DNA of 9,528 nt from an uncultured Rickettsiales bacterium (GTDB lineage: Bacteria > Pseudomonadota > Alphaproteobacteria > Rickettsiales > Deianiraeaceae): NCBI GenBank assembly GCA_937906355.1, contig CALCWF010000035.1, positions 1 to 9,528 of the forward strand. Reading direction: 5' to 3'. The stretch's first letter is position 1, and the number at the start of each line of letters is the position of its first letter. Under the pieces are notes generated by a model. It worked only from the letters and a program-made list of their open reading frames with translations, searched no databases and was not told the DNA's origin. Shown here piece after piece: positions 1 to 5,854 of this stretch. The position numbers and the translations under genes were made by a program.

Positions 1-1
1 A

Positions 2-208
2 AATCATTATTACAATACTCCTTTTAAAGAAAAAAGAACAGCCACTCCTGTTATTAGACCTAATAAATTTTTATCAAAATTTCCTCATAATCCAAAAAAT
101 TCTCTCTCACCATATTCTCAAGGAATACCAAAATCAAATAAAAATGGTAAGAAGTGCAAAACACCTGTTTATAATTCAAGAAAACAATTAATCAATCAAC
201 GCAACTAA
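2..208 (+). CDS. possible 3' end of an unrecognised protein, truncated by the window start
   Basis: A reading frame is already open at base 2 and runs 68 codons to TAA at 206-208. The product is basic and polar, rich in N, K, P and S, with segments such as VIRPNKFLSKFPHNP and SPYSQGIPKSNKNGKK, and has no membrane segment. No start codon lies inside, so if real it is only a C-terminus. A second frame (from base 3) is also open for about 63 codons, which weakens the case, because low GC plus few T-initial stop codons on this strand could leave both open by chance. I do not recognise the protein. It could equally be decayed remains of a gene. Confidence 0.25.
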   Translation, partial: NHYYNTPFKEKRTATPVIRPNKFLSKFPHNPKNSLSPYSQGIPKSNKNGKKCKTPVYNSRKQLINQRN

Positions 209-450
209 ACCTGTCACAATAAACGACAAAATTATAACTATCGCAATAACTTTCGCACAAAAATTCATACAACTCAACCTAGACAGATCTGATATCTCAC
301 TCTTAATAATCAACGACTTACTTGTCAATATTGAAAATAAATATCAAAAAATAATTAACACATATCTTATGTATCGTTTAGATCGATAATATATCGACTG
401 TAATAAAAGTTGTTTTTTAAAAAAACCTTTCACATATATACTGTTTTTCC
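209..450. other. intergenic region upstream of the POT transporter
   Basis: I see no gene here. The stretch is very AT-rich and holds a 10-bp palindrome TCAATATTGA (325-334), a 15-bp dyad TCGATAATATATCGA (383-397) and a T6A7 tract (413-425). No convincing sigma-70 promoter pair can be assigned: TTGAAA at 331-336 has no good -10 element at 16-18 bp. Some or all of it probably serves as the control region of the transporter gene that follows. Confidence 0.5.
383..397. promoter_or_regulatory. operator-like dyad upstream of the transporter
   Basis: TCGATA-ATA-TATCGA is a perfect 6+3+6 inverted repeat, 53 bases before the transporter ATG. Its position and symmetry suit a dimeric repressor site or a weak hairpin. 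That role is inferred only, and chance palindromes are common at this AT content. Confidence 0.25.
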
Positions 451-1761
451 ATGTCAACTCTACGTTGTGTCTTGTCAAAATATCCAAAAGGACTCTATAC
501 AGTGACATTCATCGAAGCATGGGAGCGATTCTCGTTCTACGGAATGCGTTTCTGTCTAGTTCTATACATGGTTAAAGACATGATGTTTTCACAACAAAAA
601 GCATCATACGTTTACGGTCTATACTGTGGCTTCGCATACTTCGCTCCGTTGATTTGCGGATACATAGTCGACGCATATATCGGACAAAGAAAAGCAATAA
701 CGCTTGGCTCATGGTGTAGATTTTTCGGATTAATTCTACTCGGCACCGGCGACGAAAACCTCTTTATTCCAAGTCTAGCACTAATAGTAATTGCAACTGG
801 TTTGATAAGAACCGGCATGAATACGCTCGTTGGAATGATGTATGACAAAAATAACAATACAATGCGAGACTCCGGATTCAATTTCTTCTACATTTTCGCA
901 AATGTAGGAACGTTCTTCTCGATACTTGCTTGCGGATACGTCGGTCAAAAATACGGCTACAAATACGCCTTCTCTGTCGCTGGCTTCGGCATAATGATAG
1001 GACAAATCGGATATATTCTAACAGCAAAAAAAACACTAGGAGAACTTGGACTAAAACCGGTTGTTAAAAAGGTAAAAGAAGAAGCAAATCTTCTCAAAGG
1101 AGCAATTCTAACAAGAATTGAAAAAATTCGTTTACTTGCAATGTTTATCCTGTTCTTCGTGTTTGTAAATGCATACGATGTATGTTACGAACAGGAAGGG
1201 AATACAATCGCCCTATTCACCGATAAGTTTATAAATAGAAAAGTCGGCGACTCCATCATTCCAACTCCTTGGTTTTACGCAATAGGTCCTATCGTTATCT
1301 GGATATTCACGCCACTACTGGGGGCAACGTGGCAAAGAAAAGCAAAAATGGGTAAAGAAGTATCATATGTTCGAAAATTTATAGTCGGTCTCTTTTTGCT
1401 CGGACTGTCCTTTGTCATATTAGCCGTCGCAAGCCACTTCATAGAAAAGCAAGGAACGATATCAATGCTATGGATTATAGCAATGTATTTCGTCCAAACT
1501 CTCGGAAATATACACGTATTTCCCGTTAGTTATTCACTGGTGGCGAAACTAGCACCAAAGAGATTCATGGGTCTATGCTATGGAATCATGTCGCTCGAAA
1601 TATGCGTCGCAAACTTTCTTTCCGGTCTTGTCGGTAGTTTGTATTCATATGTAAGCAAAACTCATTTCTTCTCTATATTCGCCATAATCACCTTCTGCTT
1701 CGCTACTCTGTTGCTTTCGACAAGAAAAAAACTAAACAAAATGATAGAAGTGAAAGATTAA
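451..1761 (+). CDS. POT/PTR2 family proton-dependent oligopeptide transporter
   Basis: This is an inner-membrane MFS symporter of the POT (PTR2) family, which imports di- and tripeptides with protons. In an intracellular bacterium it would feed on host peptides. The 436-residue product has about 12 hydrophobic segments. Family motifs are visible: the ExxER proton motif (E22-A-W-E25-R26, followed by FSFYG), the loop between helices 2 and 3 (CGYIVDAYIGQRKAI, about 69-83), the PTR2 signature region (ATGLIRTGMNTLVG, about 115-128, then DSGFNFFYIFANVG), EQEGN at 247-251, equivalent to the usual EQ(A/Q)GS, and FPVSYSLVAKLAPKRFMG (357-374). In the signature the usual KP pair (GxxKPN) is replaced by RT, so substrate range may differ from DtpA/DtpT. 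The length is slightly below the usual 450-500. The ATG at 451 fits the N-terminus, although no Shine-Dalgarno sequence precedes it. It appears to be monocistronic. Family assignment is firm, substrate is not. Confidence 0.93.
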   Translation: MSTLRCVLSKYPKGLYTVTFIEAWERFSFYGMRFCLVLYMVKDMMFSQQKASYVYGLYCGFAYFAPLICGYIVDAYIGQRKAITLGSWCRFFGLILLGTGDENLFIPSLALIVIATGLIRTGMNTLVGMMYDKNNNTMRDSGFNFFYIFANVGTFFSILACGYVGQKYGYKYAFSVAGFGIMIGQIGYILTAKKTLGELGLKPVVKKVKEEANLLKGAILTRIEKIRLLAMFILFFVFVNAYDVCYEQEGNTIALFTDKFINRKVGDSIIPTPWFYAIGPIVIWIFTPLLGATWQRKAKMGKEVSYVRKFIVGLFLLGLSFVILAVASHFIEKQGTISMLWIIAMYFVQTLGNIHVFPVSYSLVAKLAPKRFMGLCYGIMSLEICVANFLSGLVGSLYSYVSKTHFFSIFAIITFCFATLLLSTRKKLNKMIEVKD

Positions 1762-1834
1762 CATCGACAAAAATAAACTTATTCCTCCGTTGCTTTCGCT
1801 TTTTACGCAACAATCAGTGTAAAAACTTGCTTTT

Positions 1835-1840
1835 TATAAA
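1835..1840 (+). promoter_or_regulatory. possible -10 element of the tRNA-Gln promoter
   Basis: TATAAA lies 24 bases before the first base of the mature tRNA, a spacing that suits a -10 box with a short leader. No matching -35 hexamer is evident at 16-18 bp, so this is a weak call. Confidence 0.25.
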
Positions 1841-1864
1841 AAACACAAAGACTTGTTTCTGCAT

Positions 1865-1936
1865 TGGGGCGTAGCCAAGTGGTAAGGCAGTGGGTCTTGG
1901 TCCCACCATCCGGAGGTTCGAATCCTTCCGCCCCAG
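1865..1936 (+). tRNA. trnQ: tRNA-Gln (anticodon UUG)
   Basis: The full cloverleaf can be folded by eye. The acceptor stem TGGGGCG (1865-1871) pairs with CGCCCCA (1929-1935). The D stem is GCC/GGC with loop AAGTGGTAA. The anticodon stem GTGGG/CCCAC encloses loop TCTTGGT, which puts TTG at 34-36 (1897-1899). The variable loop is five bases, and the T arm GGAGG/CCTTC (one G-T pair) has loop TTCGAAT. The discriminator base is G. CCA is not encoded after it (the sequence reads CAAC), so it must be added by CCA transferase. U-A as the first acceptor pair is typical of bacterial tRNA-Gln. In alphaproteobacteria this tRNA is usually charged through Glu-tRNA-Gln and GatCAB; that is family knowledge, not seen here. 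Confidence 0.97.
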
Positions 1937-2213
1937 CAACGAAATAGAAAACGCGAGCATTTTATCTATGCTTCGAATTCGAAACAACAAACAATAAAAA
2001 TATTCTCACTACACAAAATAAACGAGTTTCAAACCGTCACAAGAAAGCATTTCTATAATCGCAAAGAAGGAAAAACAAGTTATTTCGCAGATTTATCATT
2101 AACTAAAAATAAAATTATAAATGTAATTCGCAGACAACCAAAATATCAATTATAATTAATTATATCTATCTATTGATAATTAAATAAGTTAACTGACATT
2201 AGATAAGTTTACA

Positions 2214-3143
2214 ATGTCTAATCTAATTGAAATCAAAAAAAGAATCGCTGGTATCGCCTCAACAATCAAGGTAACGAAAGTGATGCAAATGATAGCAACG
2301 GCGAAAATAGCAAAGATAAAACAAATGGCTTCCGTCTCAAATAGATATAGCACGATGGCAAGTGAAATTCTTATTAATTATCTAAAAAACACATCTCAAA
2401 AAACAGAAATAATAAAGTATCTTTCAAATTACAAGACAGACAATGGCGACAAAGAAAGCGTCGAGACGCAGAAAAAAACAGATGTTTGTAAAAATAAACT
2501 CTTCATTCTATTGACGAGCGATAAAGGAACGTGCGGTAACGTAAACACAATGGCGTTCAAAGAAATTACAGATATAATAAAAACAGAGCAAAAAAAAGGT
2601 TTCTCACTAACAATTCTACCAGTCGGCAAAAAAGCAGTAAAGTTCTTAGAGACAAATGCACTAAAATTAAATGTTAACGTCTACAAAATGGATAAAAATC
2701 TGGATGCCGCCTTTTGTGATACAAAAAGTATCAACACGGTAGTTAACAATTTCGTCAAAGCATATGCAAATGACGAGTTTTGCAGTATAAATATAGTCTA
2801 TAATAAATTCAAAAATATAATATCTTGCAGTGTCGTAAATACGCAACTATTGCCTATCGACGCAAGGAATATCAACATAGATAAAGCCGATTTCGTCAAC
2901 ATAGAAGAAACAAACAGCATGCCGTTGTCAATTGTAGAGTTTTATATTCGAACACAGATCTACGATGCATATGTCTCAAATCTCGCATCAATAGTGTCAA
3001 GTCGTATGAACGCAATGGATAATGCTACTAAAAACGGACAAGAAATTATCAATAATTTGAAAATAAAATACAACAAGAGTCGTCAAGCAAACATAACGTC
3101 CGAACTAAGTGATATAGTCTCTGGATTCGAAGCAATTAGCTAG
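2214..3143 (+). CDS. atpG: F1 ATP synthase gamma subunit
   Basis: This is the central rotor shaft of F1Fo ATP synthase; its paired N- and C-terminal helices turn inside the alpha3beta3 head and couple proton flow to ATP synthesis. The product is 309 residues against a usual 285-295. The N-terminal helix is clear (LIEIKKRIAGIASTIKVTKVMQMIATAKI, about 4-32), followed by SDKGTCGNVN (102-111, the family's SDRGLCGGxN) and a C-terminal helix with YNKSRQANITSELSDIVSG (286-304), a strong gamma signature. About 13 extra polar residues (roughly 72-90) sit in the loop before the Rossmann-like domain. The ATG at 2214 aligns with the normal N-terminus; no clear Shine-Dalgarno site precedes it. Unusually, no other atp gene is adjacent: tRNA-Gln lies upstream and murG converges from downstream, so it must be transcribed alone. 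Confidence 0.96.
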   Translation: MSNLIEIKKRIAGIASTIKVTKVMQMIATAKIAKIKQMASVSNRYSTMASEILINYLKNTSQKTEIIKYLSNYKTDNGDKESVETQKKTDVCKNKLFILLTSDKGTCGNVNTMAFKEITDIIKTEQKKGFSLTILPVGKKAVKFLETNALKLNVNVYKMDKNLDAAFCDTKSINTVVNNFVKAYANDEFCSINIVYNKFKNIISCSVVNTQLLPIDARNINIDKADFVNIEETNSMPLSIVEFYIRTQIYDAYVSNLASIVSSRMNAMDNATKNGQEIINNLKIKYNKSRQANITSELSDIVSGFEAIS

Positions 3144-3170
3144 TCACTTCTAATAATAATACGAAAAAGT

Positions 3171-3188
3171 AATAACGAAATAGTTATT
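3171..3188. terminator. weak hairpin between convergent atpG and murG
   Basis: AATAAC-GAAATA-GTTATT forms a 6-bp stem in the 71-base gap between the 3' ends of atpG (plus strand) and murG (minus strand). Such a position suits a shared terminator, but the stem is AT-rich and no T run follows on either strand, so the call is tentative. Confidence 0.25.
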
Positions 3189-3214
3189 GATCCGATCAGT
3201 AAAGTAGAAAAAAA

Positions 3215-4465
3215 CTATCCGAGACCAACGTTATCATTTATATATCTCGCGTCATTCTTTTTATTCTCCGCGTCAGTAAATTTCATCTTATCATTAGACA
3301 ATCCAAGAAAACCATTTATCACTTCAACAATCTTTACATCAGCATCAATTTTCGCCATACTGCGACAATTCCTACTCATTTCATACAATTGCTCGTCATG
3401 TGTAAAAAGATCGGTCAGCAACAAACTTAACTCATTCTTAGATAAGTTGCCCTGCTCTAACAAAATAGCACCATTGTTATTCCTAAGCAACTTAGCATTT
3501 TCGTATTGATGGCTATCTGTCGCGGTTGGCAATGGAATTAAAATCGACGGAACGGCAAGAGCACTTAATTCAGCGATCGTTGTAGAACCAGAACGTGCAA
3601 TAACAAGATGAGAACCACAAAATAACTTCTCTATATCATAAAAAAAGGGCTTAACATTATGCTTAATACCTCGTTCCTCGTAAAACTTTTCAAGCATCTC
3701 GCAATTTTTCTCTCTGCACTGGTGATTCACATATATCTTTTTCAAGATAGACTCCGACAACATAGCAATCGCTTCTGGAACAATCTTATCAAATAAATCA
3801 CACGCCTGACTACCACCGGTAATCGTCAAATTAATAACGTCGCTTATCTTAAAAAAAGCACGATAATTGACGGAGGAATTGTCGTAATAACAAACAAATT
3901 CCTTAACATTCTCACGAATTGGATTTCCAACAAAAATACACTTATTTCTAAATAATCTCCCTATTTTCTGCGTATTCTCAAACGACAACAAACACTTACT
4001 CACAAAAGGTAGCAATAAACGATTTGCAAGCCCCATAACTGCATTTTGCTCATGAATTATCGTCTTTTTGAACGTCAAAATACTAAACAAAACTGGTGCG
4101 AAAGACGCAAAACCGCCAAATCCAATACAAACAGAAACATTAGCACGTAATATTTTTCTACTTATACACAAATCCTTGACCATCAGGACTATCTGCGTGA
4201 ATCGTGAATCATTTCTCGCCGAAAGCTGAACTATTTCTAACGTTTTGCACATTATCAAAAAATCGTCTTTATTAAGATAGTTGAATATTTTCTTGTCTGT
4301 GAAAAAAATAACATAGCTCCCCTCCTCAACTAATTTCTTTGCAAGAGTAATCGCCGGAAAAATATGTCCACCGGTTCCGCCAGTTGCAATCGCAACGACG
4401 CGTTGTTTTTGTCGCGTATTGTCCTTTTTTTTAAAAAAACTATTTAGAAATCTTAAACGAAACAT
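3215..4465 (-). CDS. murG: UDP-GlcNAc:undecaprenyl-pyrophosphoryl-MurNAc-pentapeptide GlcNAc transferase (MurG)
   Basis: MurG transfers GlcNAc from UDP-GlcNAc to lipid I, making lipid II on the cytoplasmic face of the inner membrane. It is a GT-B fold glycosyltransferase (family GT28). With the start used here (416 residues) the motifs are GGTGGHIFPA (29-38, including the conserved His), GFGGFASFAP (115-124), HEQNAVMGLANR (138-149), GNPIRE (180-185), GGSQ (217-220), RSGSTTIAE (291-299) and the donor-site segment ATDSHQYENAKLL (315-327). All key motifs are present, so it should be active. The start is uncertain: the frame is open to an ATG at 4531, with another ATG at 4492. I chose 4465 because it gives the shortest N-terminal extension that still has an ATG, and it is already longer than in E. 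coli. The 5' end overlaps the true ftsW 3' end (stop at 4440-4442), a classical coupled ftsW-murG arrangement. A T7A8 run on the coding strand covers codons about 9-14. Confidence 0.95.
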   Translation of the reverse strand: MFRLRFLNSFFKKKDNTRQKQRVVAIATGGTGGHIFPAITLAKKLVEEGSYVIFFTDKKIFNYLNKDDFLIMCKTLEIVQLSARNDSRFTQIVLMVKDLCISRKILRANVSVCIGFGGFASFAPVLFSILTFKKTIIHEQNAVMGLANRLLLPFVSKCLLSFENTQKIGRLFRNKCIFVGNPIRENVKEFVCYYDNSSVNYRAFFKISDVINLTITGGSQACDLFDKIVPEAIAMLSESILKKIYVNHQCREKNCEMLEKFYEERGIKHNVKPFFYDIEKLFCGSHLVIARSGSTTIAELSALAVPSILIPLPTATDSHQYENAKLLRNNNGAILLEQGNLSKNELSLLLTDLFTHDEQLYEMSRNCRSMAKIDADVKIVEVINGFLGLSNDKMKFTDAENKKNDARYINDNVGLG

Positions 4466-4589
4466 TCTTAAACATCTTAAATGACGAATCATAACTGTAA
4501 CTCTTTCTTGTAAAAGCAAGTAAAAAACCAAAAATAATCGAACTTGCTAGCATCGAAGAACCGCCATAGCTAATAAACGGAAACGTCAT
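4440..4589 (-). pseudogene. ftsW: detached C-terminal segment of FtsW (last membrane helix)
   Basis: This stretch encodes the normal FtsW C-terminus, but in a different frame from the body of the gene. The codons before it read N-I-L-P-S-K-G, then MTFPFISYGGSSMLASSIIF and on to GFLLAFTRK, with stop TAG at 4440-4442. The SYGGSSML motif and final helix are diagnostic for FtsW rather than RodA. The segment from ATG 4589 is 49 residues. That ATG overlaps the TGA stop of the upstream ftsW frame (ATGA) and is directly preceded by AAGGGG, so reinitiation could in principle produce it as a separate small membrane peptide. Alternatively it is untranslated remains of a broken gene. Its good conservation suggests that the break is recent or that the part is still used. 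Confidence 0.8.
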
Positions 4590-5734
4590 CCCCTTACTAG
4601 GTAAAATATTATAAAAAGAGAAGTATATAGTTCTAAGACCAAAGATTCGGAATCAGAAAAGACCAGAGAAAGTCTGGAAGAAATAATATTGGAAAAAGAA
4701 GAAACAATGCGCCAAAAATCTAAAAGTGACGCAGAAATATCGCCGTTGTTGTGGAAAATATTCATATTAACACCTATATGTATACACGTCTGCATCGTAA
4801 ACATCAGCACGAGTCCGTATATCACACGAATCTCGTATTTCTGATTCATAAAATTCGAAACAAGATGACGGTAAGCAAAAATATATAAACAAATTATCAG
4901 TCCACATGCAAAAATAACGCCAAACTCTTCGCAAATAACAGCAAAAATGTAGTCCGTGTGTGCGTCCGGTAGCTGATACTTTACATCTCCTTCTCCAAGC
5001 AACGTTCCAAAAAGACCTCCGTTATGAATAGCTTCAATCGATTTTCTCGTCTGATATTGTTCACGTCCTCTCTCTAAGAAAAGAAAGTTCATTATTCTAT
5101 AATGAAAATGCGGGAAAAAGAAAAAACCAATAACGACAACAATGATTGACGCCGGAACTAACGAATAAGCTAAAATCGTCAGTCGTGAATTACCAAGAAA
5201 AACCTGCGATAACCATACAATACTATATAAAATAAACGTTCCAAAGTCTGGCTGTAAAATAAATAGTAATAACAAAAAACCAAAGCTCATTATAGAAATA
5301 ATTGGAACAAAACGATCCGTTTTTGCTATCGACAAAAAATGCGCACTTAAAACAATAAAAAATGGTTTCATTAGCTCCGCTGGCTGAAGAGAGAAAAAAC
5401 CAAGATTTATCCATCTACGTGAACCTTTAATTGAATGACCGAATAAAAGCACAAATATAAGCAAACAAATACAAAATACATAACCTATATACGAAAAATT
5501 CAAAATCGACATTTTCGACAACATCGAACATAGTAGCATTATACATATTCCAAACATACAGAAAACGACATGATGAATCGTGAAATAATAACTACCAACA
5601 TGAATTCTCTTCGCCATAGCGGGACTGACAGACAGCGACATCAGCATACCTAAAAAAAACAGCGACAAAGCAAAAAAAAGAGTAAACTTATCAATGTCGA
5701 AAAACCATTTTTTTAAAAAACGAACTAATGGCAT
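4586..5734 (-). CDS. ftsW: septal peptidoglycan polymerase FtsW, C-terminus replaced after an insertion
   Basis: FtsW is the SEDS-family lipid II polymerase of the divisome, an inner-membrane protein of about ten helices. Motifs seen: GSRRWINLGFFSLQPAELMK (104-123), LQPDFGT (160-166), YQTRKSIEAIHNGGLFG (227-243) and LPDAHTDYIFAVICEEFG (255-272), the large periplasmic loop region typical of FtsW, then IHIGVNMNI (318-326). After Ile326 the next residues should be LPSKGMTFPF; instead 56 unrelated residues follow and the frame ends at 4586. A 152-bp insertion (152 = 3n+2) explains this, and removing it gives a 380-residue protein ending at 4440. I use ATG 5734; a GTG at 5743 would add three residues. 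As it stands the protein lacks the last helix and the conserved GGSS motif, which should impair function unless the gene is rescued by splicing, bypassing or assembly with the separate C-terminal piece. A sequencing or assembly error must also be excluded. Confidence 0.9.
   Translation of the reverse strand: MPLVRFLKKWFFDIDKFTLFFALSLFFLGMLMSLSVSPAMAKRIHVGSYYFTIHHVVFCMFGICIMLLCSMLSKMSILNFSYIGYVFCICLLIFVLLFGHSIKGSRRWINLGFFSLQPAELMKPFFIVLSAHFLSIAKTDRFVPIISIMSFGFLLLLFILQPDFGTFILYSIVWLSQVFLGNSRLTILAYSLVPASIIVVVIGFFFFPHFHYRIMNFLFLERGREQYQTRKSIEAIHNGGLFGTLLGEGDVKYQLPDAHTDYIFAVICEEFGVIFACGLIICLYIFAYRHLVSNFMNQKYEIRVIYGLVLMFTMQTCIHIGVNMNIFHNNGDISASLLDFWRIVSSFSNIISSRLSLVFSDSESLVLELYTSLFIIFYLVRG
4603..4762. 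mobile_element. 152-bp insertion in ftsW flanked by an 8-bp direct repeat
   Basis: AAAATATT occurs at 4603-4610 and again at 4755-4762, the exact points where normal FtsW coding sequence stops and resumes. The 144 bases between them have no counterpart in FtsW. The repeat could be a target-site duplication or the microhomology used in a copying event. The insert holds no inverted terminal repeats, but has two adjacent dyads, GATTC-G-GAATC (4644-4654) and CCAGA-GAAAG-TCTGG (4663-4677). It has no stop codon on the plus strand from 4611 to 4754, where it would encode 48 very charged residues. It resembles, in size and coding character, the palindromic elements that invade genes of Rickettsia (RPE) and Wolbachia, but I cannot match it to a known family, and unlike most of those it shifts the frame. 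Confidence 0.6.
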
Positions 5735-5743
5735 AATCCACAC

Positions 5744-5854
5744 AACAAACCATACGAGTAACTATACACCGATGATACATCAATCGCATACACCAACTAC
5801 AACATCAACTCGATATATCTTACTAGACATATCAGTCGATAGTAACTAATTCAA
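5744..5854. other. short gap between virB10 and ftsW
   Basis: These 111 bases between the virB10 stop and the ftsW start (both minus strand) contain no gene and no hairpin with a T run. The gap leaves open whether ftsW has its own promoter or is read through from virB10. Confidence 0.5.

Larger units (their letters stand above)
1762..2213. other. intergenic region carrying only tRNA-Gln
   Basis: Between the transporter and atpG the only gene I can support is the tRNA. Other visible structure is a loose GTTGC/GCAAC hairpin (1789-1811) without a T tail, a 12-bp palindrome TTCGAATTCGAA (1972-1983), and a very AT-rich tract (about 2095-2190) just before atpG. No protein-coding frame in it looks real. 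Confidence 0.6.

Noticed and set aside
612..1005. Minus-strand frames opposite the transporter
   Set aside because: They are shadows of a plus-strand gene with clear POT motifs.
1789..1811. GTTGC/GCAAC hairpin as terminator of the transporter gene
   Set aside because: The stem is 5 bp with a 13-base loop, and the T-rich stretch is inside the loop rather than after it.
4603..4762. Self-splicing intron in ftsW
   Set aside because: At 152 bp it is far below the size of group I or II intron cores, and no domain V/VI-like hairpin is visible next to the 3' junction.
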